From Pseudomonas sp. LBUM920 (lineage in GTDB: Bacteria > Pseudomonadota > Gammaproteobacteria > Pseudomonadales > Pseudomonadaceae), in contig NZ_CP027762.1 in assembly GCF_003852315.1 (NCBI RefSeq), forward strand, positions 2,895,501 through 2,959,500: DNA of 64,000 nt, in the 5' to 3' direction. Below the pieces are notes generated by a model, which saw nothing but the letters and a program-made list of their open reading frames with translations, made no database searches and was not told the DNA's origin. Of the stretch, positions 34,244 to 43,016 are shown in pieces. Position numbers and translations under genes: made by a program. Numbering within the stretch: the stretch's first letter is position 1; every line of letters starts with the position of its first letter.

Positions 34244-37200
34244 TCAGTTGATGCGCGGGCCGCCGCCGCCCGGTTGATGCGGTTGCGGTTTGTCCGGTGG
34301 GGCATCGCTGGGCAGGCTTTTGGGTGGGGTGTTCGGGTCTTCATAGTGCTTGTGCAAGTCCCCATCCAGCCGATTGCTCGACGACCCGCCTTTTTGCGGC
34401 GTCTCGTCGAAGTGCTCCCATTCCGATTGCTGGAAGCGAAAGATGCTGTCATCGGTCGGCGTGTCGCGGCCGTGGTAATGGTGGATTTCGTAGTGGGCGT
34501 ACTCGACCTTGTCGGCCCAGTTGTCCTGCAATAGACCGTCGCCGGCCAGGTCGCGGTACCAGTCGTTTTCTTTCTCGGTGGCTTTCTGCTTTTTGTTGTG
34601 GTCGACGAAGTAGCCGATGATCCCGCCCACCACCGCCAGCACCACGCCCACCAGGAACAATGGCCCGGTCAATGCCGCCGCCGTGCCTGCGCCAAACAGC
34701 GCCGCCGCGCCGAGTACCCCGGCCGACGCACCGAACGCACCACCGGCCACCTGCAGGCCGCCAGCCGCCTGGGCCAGCGGGTCTTTGCTGTCCACGCCAC
34801 TTTTGATCGCCAGCGCGCCCAATACAATATCGGCGAACCCGCCGACGATGTCCGTGGCCGGGCCGAGCACCTTGATGACCGAGCCGGCAATTTTCGCTGA
34901 CTTGGACGCGCCGAGCTTGGCCGCGCCTGCAGCGGCGAGGCCGTCATCCAGGTGAGTCGCCAGGCCTTCGGTGGCCTCGGTGACGGCTTTGTCGCCTTCG
35001 CCAAACATCTTCGAAATGCCGTCGTACTGGCTGTCGGGCACGGCATCGAGTGCACTGGTGATCTTGGCTTTTACATCGGGGGGCAGGTCGTTGACGCGGA
35101 ACTCGAAGTTCGGCTCCTGCAGGCCGGTCTTGCCCCAGATTTCCGGCAGCGTTTTGTCCAGACCAAGGAAGTCCACCAAGCCGCCTTTACCCAGGGTCTC
35201 GCCAATCTTGTCGCCCAGGCGCACGAAGTGGCTGGAACCGCCGGCAAAGCTCAAGAAGTCCTTGGCGATGGACATGCGCTGCGCGGGCGTTTCGCCGAGC
35301 TTGCCGCCTTTGCCGACCAATTGGTAAATCGCCGAAAACAGGGTCACGCCAGCACCGAGAGAACCCAGGATGCCCTTGCTGTTGAGGGTATGAAACACCT
35401 CGCCGAGCATGCCGCGGTCGGCGACCGGGATATAGGGTTTGCTCAGCGCGGTTTTCAGGTCGGCCTCGCTGATCGAACCATTGTTCTTGTAGACCTCGCC
35501 CAACTCCTCCAGGGCCTTGGTCACGCCAGCGGATTTTTCCTTGCCCTGCAGGCCTTCGTTGAGGAATTTCTCCAGGGTTTCCTGGGTGCGCCGTGGCAGG
35601 TCGAGCAGGCTGCCTTTCAAGACGCCTTTGAGCAGGCCGAACAGGTCCTTGGTGGCCAGCTCCTTGTTCTCGTCGGAGATCTTGCTCGGGTCCGAAAGGA
35701 TCGCGTTGAGGTCGGTGGTCAAGCCGTCGGCCTGAATGTTCTGCGCCGCCTTGCTGGCCGCTTCCGGGTCGAACAACGACAGCGAGGTGAGGGTATCGCT
35801 CAGGTCCTTCTGCGCCTCCGAGGTCTTGCCCTGGTCTTGCAGGTCCTTGAGGTACAGCACGTAATCCGGGTTGGACGTCAGGTCCAGGAGCTTTTGCTTG
35901 ATCTCGTCCTTGTTCGGCAGCTTGTTGATCGCGTCGTCCATTTTCGACTTGTAGTCGGCCTGCACGGTCGGGTCTTTGAACAGCTCGCCGATCTGCTCCT
36001 GCACTGCCTTGCCGTCGATGATGTCGTGCATATCGGCCGAGGTCAGCTCGGTCTGCTTGTCATCGAACTCGCGCCAGGTGGTGTTGAACGGGCGCTTGGC
36101 TTCTTCGTAGCCGGTAATGCCGTGGCCATTCTGGTAGGCGGCCTGGGCTTCCAGCGCGCGCACCAGCTTGGCGCGCGGGTCGTCCTTGGGAATCGAGCCA
36201 TCCTTGACGCCGGCGCGGTAGGTGTCGATCAACTGGGTGGTGGCCAGCTCGCTGACGCTCAAGGTTGGCGACTTGTCGTCTTTGTCATCGGCATGGACGC
36301 CGGTGTCCATGTTCAGCACGTCGAGGTCACCGGCCTTGGGCAGGTTGTGCTGGGTGCGCGTGTCATCGACCGCGCCGGCACTGAAGGCGTCCCACTTGGC
36401 CTTGACGTCATCGTAGAGCTGCGGGCTGAGTTCCTTGGAGACGATGACCTTGCCTTCGCTGGTTTCATAGCGGATCAGGCCATCGCCCAGTTCGTCGGGC
36501 GAACCGAACGTGATGTCAGTGTTTTTCAGGAAGTCATTCGGCCCGGCCAACTTATAGCCTTCGGCTTCGCTGGTGTGGATTTTGTCCCAGGTGTCGTGGG
36601 CGGTGGCGACGCTCTTGAACAGCTCGGGGCTGACGTCGGAAGACACCACCACCTTGGTGCCATCATGCAGTTCGTAGGTGAGGATGCTGTCTTTCTGGTC
36701 GTTGTTCCAGCTGAACGTCTTGTAGTCATTGAGGCCCGGCACCGGCGTGTTGGCGTCGGCCAGGGCCGCCCCGTTATTCAGCTCGCCTTCCACCACGGCC
36801 TTCTTGCCAGGGTCGGTGTAGACCTCGTGCAAGCCCGCCAGGTAGTCGAACAGCTTGGGGTTGTCGTCACGGGCCACGACCATCTTCTGGCCGTTGCTCT
36901 CAAAGCGGATCAAGCCCGGGCCGACTTCATCCTCGGGGCCGACCGTGGTGCCGGTGTAGGGCGGCCACACTTCGTTGTCGCTGGCGCGTTTGTAGCCGGC
37001 GTCTTCGCTGCTGGCGAGGCCGGTGAAGCTCGCATAGTCATCCTTGGCTTTCTGGAAGGCTTCGGGGTTGTCACGCTGGCTGACCACGACCTTGGTGCCG
37101 TCCTGGGTTTCATAGCGGATCACGCCCGGACCGGTCTCGTCGGGCGGTCCGAGGGATTTGTAGTCGGCGAGCTTTTCCGGCGCTTTTGCATCCGCGCCAA

Positions 37201-37591
37201 GGCTCTGGTAACCCGCGTTCTGGCTGGCCACCACGCCCGTGAGCGATTTGAAATCGGCACTCACTTGCTTGAACAGCTCCGGGCTGTCCTGTTCGCTGAC
37301 GATGACTTTCTTGCCGTCCTGGGTTTCATAACGAATCAACCCAGGCCCGACTTCATCCGGTGGACCGATGGCTTTGTAGTCGGCGAGGGCCGGCGGTGGC
37401 GTGGCGTCCTTGGCCGCCAGTGTATAGCCCTGTTGCTGGCTGGCATCGAGCCCCGATGGCGTCTTGTCCTGGGATTCGACTTTTTTGTTGGCGCTGTTTT
37501 TGAGCAGCACATGAAACGCGGTGCTCGACTTGGACGGCGTGCGGGGAAGGGTTTTGGAATCGGACGAGCGATCAAGGGGCTGGGTCGCCAT
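34244..37591 (-). CDS. Large repeat protein with HrpK-like C-terminal region
   Basis: A 1115-residue protein. After a Ser/Thr/Lys-rich N-terminus (about 1-50) there are five copies of a roughly 72-residue repeat, starting near 55, 127, 199, 274 and 345. The consensus is ADYKxxGPPDExGPGLIRYE and TQDGKKVIVSxxDSPELFK. A long helical middle follows. The C-terminal part has a Gly/Ala-rich hydrophobic stretch (about 940-1000) and an ending with HYHGRDTPTDDSIFRFQQSE and a Pro-rich tail. The C-terminal organisation recalls HrpK-type proteins linked to type III secretion, but no secretion gene lies here. The ATG at 37591 follows AGGAG. No signal peptide. Confidence 0.6.
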   Translation of the reverse strand: MATQPLDRSSDSKTLPRTPSKSSTAFHVLLKNSANKKVESQDKTPSGLDASQQQGYTLAAKDATPPPALADYKAIGPPDEVGPGLIRYETQDGKKVIVSEQDSPELFKQVSADFKSLTGVVASQNAGYQSLGADAKAPEKLADYKSLGPPDETGPGVIRYETQDGTKVVVSQRDNPEAFQKAKDDYASFTGLASSEDAGYKRASDNEVWPPYTGTTVGPEDEVGPGLIRFESNGQKMVVARDDNPKLFDYLAGLHEVYTDPGKKAVVEGELNNGAALADANTPVPGLNDYKTFSWNNDQKDSILTYELHDGTKVVVSSDVSPELFKSVATAHDTWDKIHTSEAEGYKLAGPNDFLKNTDITFGSPDELGDGLIRYETSEGKVIVSKELSPQLYDDVKAKWDAFSAGAVDDTRTQHNLPKAGDLDVLNMDTGVHADDKDDKSPTLSVSELATTQLIDTYRAGVKDGSIPKDDPRAKLVRALEAQAAYQNGHGITGYEEAKRPFNTTWREFDDKQTELTSADMHDIIDGKAVQEQIGELFKDPTVQADYKSKMDDAINKLPNKDEIKQKLLDLTSNPDYVLYLKDLQDQGKTSEAQKDLSDTLTSLSLFDPEAASKAAQNIQADGLTTDLNAILSDPSKISDENKELATKDLFGLLKGVLKGSLLDLPRRTQETLEKFLNEGLQGKEKSAGVTKALEELGEVYKNNGSISEADLKTALSKPYIPVADRGMLGEVFHTLNSKGILGSLGAGVTLFSAIYQLVGKGGKLGETPAQRMSIAKDFLSFAGGSSHFVRLGDKIGETLGKGGLVDFLGLDKTLPEIWGKTGLQEPNFEFRVNDLPPDVKAKITSALDAVPDSQYDGISKMFGEGDKAVTEATEGLATHLDDGLAAAGAAKLGASKSAKIAGSVIKVLGPATDIVGGFADIVLGALAIKSGVDSKDPLAQAAGGLQVAGGAFGASAGVLGAAALFGAGTAAALTGPLFLVGVVLAVVGGIIGYFVDHNKKQKATEKENDWYRDLAGDGLLQDNWADKVEYAHYEIHHYHGRDTPTDDSIFRFQQSEWEHFDETPQKGGSSSNRLDGDLHKHYEDPNTPPKSLPSDAPPDKPQPHQPGGGGPRIN

Positions 37592-37774
37592 ACCATGAAA
37601 CTCCTGCTGTTGCCGGTGGGACGGATGGCAAAAACAGTAACAGCAGGGGTTCGGCATTCGTTGCGAAACGTTGTGAATTAACGCCGGCGACCCGCGCCAA
37701 CGGGCTCATCCGGCCGGGTTGTGCAAGTCAACAGACTGAACGTTGAGGCGGGCAAGCCCGAGGTTCGAGTGGGG

Positions 37775-37796
37775 CTGGCCCCGGTAATGGGGCCAG
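37775..37796 (-). terminator. Hairpin after patB
   Basis: CTGGCCCC and GGGGCCAG form an 8-bp stem around GGTAAT, four bases past the patB stop. No T tract. Confidence 0.45.
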
Positions 37797-37800
37797 TCGC

Positions 37801-38946
37801 TCAGCGGTTTTTCAGGCTGCGCTCCATACGCTGCAAGCCCTCTTCGAGCATTGCGCGCGGGCAGCCGAAGTTCAGGCGCACAAACTGCTGGCTGTCATCG
37901 CCGAACTCAATGCCGGCGCTCAGGCCGACCTTGGCCTGTTCCAGGAAGAACTGCTGCGGATCGTCCAGGCCCAGGGCGCTGCAATCCAGCCACGCGAGGA
38001 AGGTGCCTTGCGGGGCATGCATCACCACGCCGGGCAAACGGGTTTGCACGGCGTTGAGCAGGTAGTCGCGGTTGGCTTGCAGGTAGTTCACCAGCGCCTC
38101 CAGCCATTCACCGCACTGGCTGTAGGCTGCGCGGGTGGCTTCCAGGCCAAGCGGACTGACGCTGTCGACCATGCCGCAACGCGCGTTATTAAAGCGCTCG
38201 CGCATCTCGGCGTTTTGCACCACGGCAAAGCAGGTCTTCAAACCGGCGACGTTGTAGGCCTTGCTCGCCGACATCAGGGTGATGGTGCGCTGGGCGATCT
38301 CGGGGCTGAGGCTGGCGGTAGGCGTATGGCGACGGCCATCGAAGCACAGCTCGGCGTGGATTTCGTCACTGATGATCAGCGCGCCGCTTTCCAGGCAAGC
38401 GTTGGCCACGGCCAGCAGTTCTTCACGCGGGAAGACTTTGCCGATGGGGTTGTGCGGGTTGCTCAACAGCAGCGCGCCGGCACCGCTCAGCGCCTGGCGC
38501 AGGGCAGGCAGTGGCGTGAGGTATTCGCCGTTGTGCAACGCGAATGGTACTTCGATACGCGGCAGGTTCCAGTTCGCCGGCGCCAGGCGAATCGGGCGAT
38601 AGTTCGGGGTTTGCAGCACCACCGGCTGGCCCGGCTGCACGAACGCGTGCAGCGCCATGTTGAAGCCCGGTTCGACGCCGGGCAAAAACAGCAGTTCGTC
38701 TGGCAGTACGCGCCAGGCGTATTTGGCCCACAGGTCGGCAACGATGGCTTCGCGCACATCCGGCCCGGCCACGCTGTAGCCCAGGATGTGCTGGTCGAGA
38801 CGCTGGTGCAGGGCTTGCAGTACGGCAGGTGGCGCGGCGATATCCATGTCGGCGATCCACATCGGCAAGACGTCTTGCGGGTAACGGTTCCACTTGGTGC
38901 TGCCGGTGCCGAGGCGGGGGTGGATCGTGTCGAAATCAAAGCTCAT
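37801..38946 (-). CDS. patB: PatB/MalY-type C-S lyase
   Basis: A 381-residue PLP enzyme of fold type I that cleaves beta C-S bonds (cystathionine and related cysteine conjugates). The PLP lysine is in LMSASKAYNVAGLK, the pyridine-contact Asp in ALIISDEIHAELCF, and the carboxylate Arg in QQFVRLNFGCPR. The N-terminal PMWIADMDIAAPPAV is diagnostic for the MalY/PatB subfamily. Single gene with hairpins on its downstream side. Confidence 0.88.
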   Translation of the reverse strand: MSFDFDTIHPRLGTGSTKWNRYPQDVLPMWIADMDIAAPPAVLQALHQRLDQHILGYSVAGPDVREAIVADLWAKYAWRVLPDELLFLPGVEPGFNMALHAFVQPGQPVVLQTPNYRPIRLAPANWNLPRIEVPFALHNGEYLTPLPALRQALSGAGALLLSNPHNPIGKVFPREELLAVANACLESGALIISDEIHAELCFDGRRHTPTASLSPEIAQRTITLMSASKAYNVAGLKTCFAVVQNAEMRERFNNARCGMVDSVSPLGLEATRAAYSQCGEWLEALVNYLQANRDYLLNAVQTRLPGVVMHAPQGTFLAWLDCSALGLDDPQQFFLEQAKVGLSAGIEFGDDSQQFVRLNFGCPRAMLEEGLQRMERSLKNR

Positions 38947-39005
38947 GGGAGGCTCATGTCAGGGAGGCAGGCGCAAGAATGGCGCTGATTCTAGCGCCAT
39001 TATTT

Positions 39006-39599
39006 TTATAGGCCAGAGCTGATTGCCTCGCACAGTTGCCGGTGTGCCTGCTCCACGGCTCGGTTGACCGCTTCTTCACCGCGCACCATGGCGCCCAGAT
39101 AAACGAAATCCACGCTGCGAATGCCCACCGTGGACAGGATGGCGGTCAGGTACGGCGTCAGAAAGTCCGGCTCATGCCCTTTGCGTGCATTGCCCGAACT
39201 GACCAGCACAAAGGTGCGCCGATCCTTGAGCAAGCCGACCTTTTCGAAGCTGGCGTTGACCGTAAAGCTGCGTTGAATGCGCACCACGTGATCGATCCAG
39301 CCTTTAAGCGCCGCCGGTACCGTGAAATTGTGCACCGGGGTGCAGAGGATCAGCAGGTCGCAGGCTTCCAGCTCCACAATCAACTGTTCCGACAGTGCCG
39401 TGGCGCTGCCGCTCAAGCCGCCGGCCGTGGTGAGGGCGTTGGCGTATTCGCGGGTCAATGGTGGCAACGCCTGGCCGCCGTAGTCACGCTCGGTGATGTG
39501 GGCATTCGGCACCAGGTCGCTGAGCAGGGCGCGCGCCAGCTTGAAGGTCTGCGCGGCCTTGCCATGGGGGCTGAAACTGAGCAGCAGGGCGCGGGTCAT
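39006..39599 (-). CDS. FMN-dependent NAD(P)H oxidoreductase (azoreductase-like)
   Basis: A 197-residue flavodoxin-like enzyme. SFSPHGKAAQTFKLARALLS is the FMN phosphate loop, LLILCTPVHNFTVPAALKGW the conserved central motif, and VLVSSGNARKGHEPDFLTPY replaces the usual flavin-contact loop. Likely reduces quinones or azo compounds. It is third in an operon with an AhpD-like and a GNAT gene, overlapping the latter by four bases. Confidence 0.83.
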   Translation of the reverse strand: MTRALLLSFSPHGKAAQTFKLARALLSDLVPNAHITERDYGGQALPPLTREYANALTTAGGLSGSATALSEQLIVELEACDLLILCTPVHNFTVPAALKGWIDHVVRIQRSFTVNASFEKVGLLKDRRTFVLVSSGNARKGHEPDFLTPYLTAILSTVGIRSVDFVYLGAMVRGEEAVNRAVEQAHRQLCEAISSGL

Positions 39600-40036
39600 T
39601 GGCTCAGGTCCTGGGAAAAGTGCATCCCCAACGGCAGCAGGCCCTGGCGGAAGTAAAAGCGCTGAGCCAGGGCCATGTGCATGCCGGTATCCAGCACCAG
39701 GAAACGGTAGCCACGGGCACGGGTTTCTTCACGGACCCGATCAAGCAATTGCTCGCCCAGGCGCCGGCGTTGCAGCGCGGCGTCCACCACCAGGTCATCG
39801 ACGTAGATAAAACGGCCGTACAGGGTGTTTTCCGTCAGTCGGTAACCGGCCAGGCCGATCACCTTACCGTGCTCGCGCGCGGCGAGCAGGTGGTAGCCAT
39901 TCTCCCGTTGCCGCTGGATTTGCTCGGCGAATGCCACCGCGTCGGTCAGGTGCGGGCGCAGTTGCTGCATCACGGCGAAACTTTCGAGGTAGTCGGCGTG
40001 GGTGCGCATCGGCACGAATTCAACGAGTTCATTCAT
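39596..40036 (-). CDS. GNAT-family N-acetyltransferase
   Basis: A 146-residue acetyltransferase with the motif VVDAALQRRRLGEQLLDRVR and the strand YRFLVLDTGMHMALAQRFYF. It is the middle gene of a three-gene overlapping operon with an AhpD-like protein and a flavin reductase. Substrate unknown; the neighbours point to a stress or detoxification role. Confidence 0.83.
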   Translation of the reverse strand: MNELVEFVPMRTHADYLESFAVMQQLRPHLTDAVAFAEQIQRQRENGYHLLAAREHGKVIGLAGYRLTENTLYGRFIYVDDLVVDAALQRRRLGEQLLDRVREETRARGYRFLVLDTGMHMALAQRFYFRQGLLPLGMHFSQDLSQ

Positions 40037-40505
40037 GGTTGAGGTTCTCCAGGTGGGCCTTGATCGCGGCCGGTACTTTGCGAAAGCTGATGGCGACGCG
40101 GTTCAAGGCGTTCATCAGGGAGATGGCCAGGGTCAGGTCGGCGATTTCCTTGGCGCTGAACATCGCTGCGGCCTCGGCGTAATCGGCATCCGGCACCTGG
40201 GTGTGCGCCACTTCGGTGACCACCTCGGCCCAGGCCAGTGCCGCGCTTTCGCGCGCGGTGAACAGTGGCAATGCCTCGCGCCAGGCGGCCAGCAGCATGA
40301 TTTTTTCCAGGCTCACGCCTTGCTTGAGCAGGTCGCGGGAATGGGCATCCAGGCAATAGGCGCAGCTGTTGAGTTGCGAGACGCGCAAGTACACCAGGTC
40401 GATCAATTCTTTTTCCAGGCCGCAGCCGTGGATATAGCTGTGCACCGAGCCCAGGGCTTTGTAGCCGGCGGGCGCGGCCTGGGCGTAATCAAGACGGTGT
40501 TTCAT
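40029..40505 (-). CDS. AhpD/carboxymuconolactone-decarboxylase-like peroxidase
   Basis: A 158-residue all-helical protein with the AhpD-type redox site CAYCLDAHSRDL (CxxC plus His). Such proteins reduce hydroperoxides with thiols. It is first in the operon; its end overlaps the GNAT gene by eight bases. The divergent MocR regulator is about 90 bp away and may control it. Confidence 0.87.
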   Translation of the reverse strand: MKHRLDYAQAAPAGYKALGSVHSYIHGCGLEKELIDLVYLRVSQLNSCAYCLDAHSRDLLKQGVSLEKIMLLAAWREALPLFTARESAALAWAEVVTEVAHTQVPDADYAEAAAMFSAKEIADLTLAISLMNALNRVAISFRKVPAAIKAHLENLNHE

Positions 40506-40595
40506 CGGCGATCCTTGTGGTCGTTAAGGGATGCGCCATTTTCGACGGCGGGACGGGCGCTCAACAGGGGCATGAATGGACAAGCGGGTTGGGAC

Positions 40596-42026
40596 ATGAT
40601 CAGACTTGGCCTTGTCTTTCTGCCGAGCCCGCCTGCGATGTCGTCACTGCCCAAATACCAGGAGATCTACCGGCGTTTTCGCCTGGCCATCGACCAGGGC
40701 CAACTGGGCCCGGGTGATCGTGTGCCGTCGGTGCGCAGCCTGGCGCTTGAGCTCAAGGTGGCGCGGGGCACGGTGGAGGCGGCTTACCAGTTGCTGGTCA
40801 GCGAGGGTTTTTTCGAGGCGCGTGGGCAGGCGGGCACCGTGATTGCCGGGGCTTTGCCACAGGTGTCAGTGAAGCCGCCACCTGTCGTGCTGTCAGCCAC
40901 CAGCGGGCCTCGGCCGCTGCAAATGGGGCTGCCGGCGCTGGATGCGTTCCCGCGCAAGCTGTGGGCGCGGCTGGTCACCCGGCAAGTGCGCCGCACCGAT
41001 GCAGATAGCCTGGCGATGGGCGATGTGCGGGGCGTTGAAGCGTTGCGCGTGGCGATTGCCAACTACCTTGCGCTGTACCGAGGCGTGGAGTGTGCGCCAC
41101 GGCAGGTGTTCGTGTGCGCCGGGTATGCGGGGTGTTTGATGCTGTTGTGCGATGCGCTGCAGATGGCGGGGCAGCGTTGCTGGTTTGAAGATCCGGGGTA
41201 TTTGCATGCGCGGCAGTTGTTGATCCATCAAGGTGTGGAAGTGGTGCCGGTGCCGGTGGACGCCGACGGCTTGGAGGTAGAGCGTGGGATGCAGCGTGAT
41301 CGGCAGGCGCGGTTGGCGATCGTGACGCCGGCGCACCAGAGTCCGCTGGGCGTGGCGTTGAGCCCGGCGCGGCGCCTGGCTTTGCTGGAATGGGCGCGCG
41401 AGCAGGGGAGCTGGGTGGTCGAGGATGATTACGACAGTGAGTTTCGCTATCGCGGGCAGCCGTTGGCGGCGCTCAAGAGTCAGGATGTGGGGGATCGGGT
41501 GATCCATGCCGGGAGTTTCAGCAAGATGCTGTTTCCGGGATTGCGGTTGGGGTATCTGGTGGTGCCCGCTGCATTGGTGGAGGCGTTTGAGCGCAGTGCC
41601 GAGGCGTTGCAACAGCGCAGTGCGCAGTTGTTGCAGCTGACGGTGGCGGACTTTCTGGAGCAGGGGCATTTTACTCGGCACCTGAAGCAGATGCGGCAGC
41701 TGTATGCGCAGCGCAGGGGGTGGTTGGTGGAGGCTCTGAGGGTGCATTGCTCGGGGTTTTTGCGCGTGGATGAGCAGGCGGGTGGGGTTAATCTGCTGGC
41801 GCGGTTGTTGGTGGAAGTGCCCGATGATGTGGTGGCGGTGGCGGCTGACAACGCGGGGTTGGGGGTTCAGGCGTTGTCGGGGTGGATGATTGAGCCGGGG
41901 CGGGAGCGGGGGCTGTTGATGGGGTTTACGAATGTGGCTACAGCTGGGCAGGCGGTGGAGTTGGCTTTGGTTTTACATCGGGTTATTGCGGGGGGCATAT
42001 CCGTTGCTGCGGTCACGGCCACTTAG
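40596..42026 (+). CDS. MocR/PdxR-family transcriptional regulator
   Basis: A 476-residue regulator: an N-terminal GntR-type winged helix (VPSVRSLALELKVARGTVEA, about 45-65) joined to an aminotransferase-like domain with PLP lysine in HAGSFSKMLFPGLRLGY. It probably senses PLP or an amino compound and controls the divergent AhpD-like operon. The start is uncertain: ATGs at 40572, 40596 and 40638 are in frame and none has a strong Shine-Dalgarno sequence. The last 10-11 residues and the stop codon lie inside the left copy of a 330-bp inverted element. Confidence 0.87.
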   Translation: MIRLGLVFLPSPPAMSSLPKYQEIYRRFRLAIDQGQLGPGDRVPSVRSLALELKVARGTVEAAYQLLVSEGFFEARGQAGTVIAGALPQVSVKPPPVVLSATSGPRPLQMGLPALDAFPRKLWARLVTRQVRRTDADSLAMGDVRGVEALRVAIANYLALYRGVECAPRQVFVCAGYAGCLMLLCDALQMAGQRCWFEDPGYLHARQLLIHQGVEVVPVPVDADGLEVERGMQRDRQARLAIVTPAHQSPLGVALSPARRLALLEWAREQGSWVVEDDYDSEFRYRGQPLAALKSQDVGDRVIHAGSFSKMLFPGLRLGYLVVPAALVEAFERSAEALQQRSAQLLQLTVADFLEQGHFTRHLKQMRQLYAQRRGWLVEALRVHCSGFLRVDEQAGGVNLLARLLVEVPDDVVAVAADNAGLGVQALSGWMIEPGRERGLLMGFTNVATAGQAVELALVLHRVIAGGISVAAVTAT

Positions 42027-42324
42027 GGTTCCGCTCTTACAGCGGGTCACTTTTGGCAAACGCCCCAAAAGTAACCAAAAGGTCTTTGCCCCACCACTCG
42101 GTGCCTCGCCTAGGCTCGGCATGCCCTCACTCCGGCTTGAATCCGTGGGCCGCCGCGACGGGCCATCCATGGCCCAACACGGCTAACCCGGCGTCCTGCC
42201 GGGTTACCCACGGATTCAAACCTGCGTTCGGCCAGCGTGGTTGACGGGGCGCCTAAGATCAAAGTCAAAAGCAGATCAAGATCAAAAGCAGAGCACGGCG
42301 GCCTAGTAGCCGACCTGAGTGGTT
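41994..42324 (+). repeat. Left copy of a ~330-bp repeated element
   Basis: It pairs in inverted orientation with 42670-43004 at well over 90 percent by eye. Landmarks are ATATCCGTT at the outer end, CGCTCTTACAGCGGGTCAC, the inner hairpin GTCCTGCCGGGTTACCCACG, and CCGACCTGAGTGGTT at the inner end. The outer 30 bp overlap the end of the MocR gene. It encodes no recognisable protein. Confidence 0.88.
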
Positions 42325-42385
42325 GAAGCAAAAGCAGGGCAACAGCACAGCAACACACTTCTATCTGATGCACTGAGATCCAAAT

Positions 42386-42472
42386 GTGGGAGCGGGCTTG
42401 CTCGCGAATGCGGTGGTTCAGTCAGCTCATATGTCACTGACCCACCGCCTTCGCGAGCAAGCCCGCTCCCAC
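42386..42472. repeat. REP doublet (GAGCGGGCTTGCTCGCGAA type)
   Basis: Facing REP units inside the spacer between the two inverted 330-bp elements. Confidence 0.92.
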
Positions 42473-42518
42473 AAGTTGACCGAGTTCAGCCGCCAGCACT
42501 GCACTGCTTTGCTTTTCT

Positions 42519-42603
42519 GTGGGAGCTGGCTTGCCTGCGATGCAGGCGCCTCGGTCTATCAGATACACCGGGTTGATGCCATCGCAGGCAAGCCAGCTCC
42601 CAC
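42519..42603. repeat. REP-like doublet (GAGCTGGCTTGCCTGCGATG type)
   Basis: The same hairpin family as in the 255-bp tandem units, here once, next to a REP of the other type. Confidence 0.9.
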
Positions 42604-42669
42604 ATTGAATTGGGTTCAGCTTCCAAGAACAGGTCGGCTGTCAGGCCGCCTCGCTTTTGCTTTTGATCT

Positions 42670-43004
42670 AACCACTCAGGTCGGCTACTAGGCCGCCGTG
42701 CTCTGCTTTTGATCTTGATCTTGATCTGCTTTTGACTTTGATCTTAGGCGCCCCGTTAAACCACGCTGGCCGAACGCAGGTTTGAATCCGTGGGTAACCC
42801 GGCAGGACGCCGGGTTAGCCGTGTTGGGCCATGGATGGCCCGTCACGGCGGCCCACGGATTCAAGCCTTCGTTCGGGCACACCGAGCCTAGGCGAGGTGC
42901 CGAGTGGTGGGGCAAGAGCCCTTTGGTTACTTTGGGGCTTTTCCAAAGTGACCCGCTGTAAGAGCGGAACCCATAGCGGCCGTTACTCAAATAACGGATA
43001 TACC
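42670..43004 (-). repeat. Right, inverted copy of the ~330-bp element
   Basis: Reverse complement of the element at 41994-42324, with small differences such as an extra GATCAA unit and GGCACACC for GGCATGCC. The two copies plus a 345-bp spacer could form a very large cruciform. Confidence 0.88.
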
Positions 43005-43016
43005 CCACCCCAACCA

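Noticed and set aside
33602..34277. Open frames through the 255-bp array that encode repeating peptides (for example QASQLPHL)
   Set aside because: They exist in several frames, follow the DNA repeat exactly, and have no ribosome sites, so they are a by-product of the repeated DNA.
34952..37681. A 909-codon open frame on the plus strand, antisense to the repeat protein
   Set aside because: It mirrors the codon pattern of the real gene, has no recognisable domain, and runs across a well-supported minus-strand coding sequence with ribosome site and clear protein repeats.
40002..40595. A longer N-terminus for the MocR regulator reaching back to 40002
   Set aside because: That stretch is antisense to the AhpD-like gene and would precede the winged helix with unrelated sequence.
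42664..43004. The inverted 330-bp elements considered as insertion-sequence ends
   Set aside because: No transposase frame lies between them and both arms are full copies of a dispersed-looking element, so they are listed as repeats.
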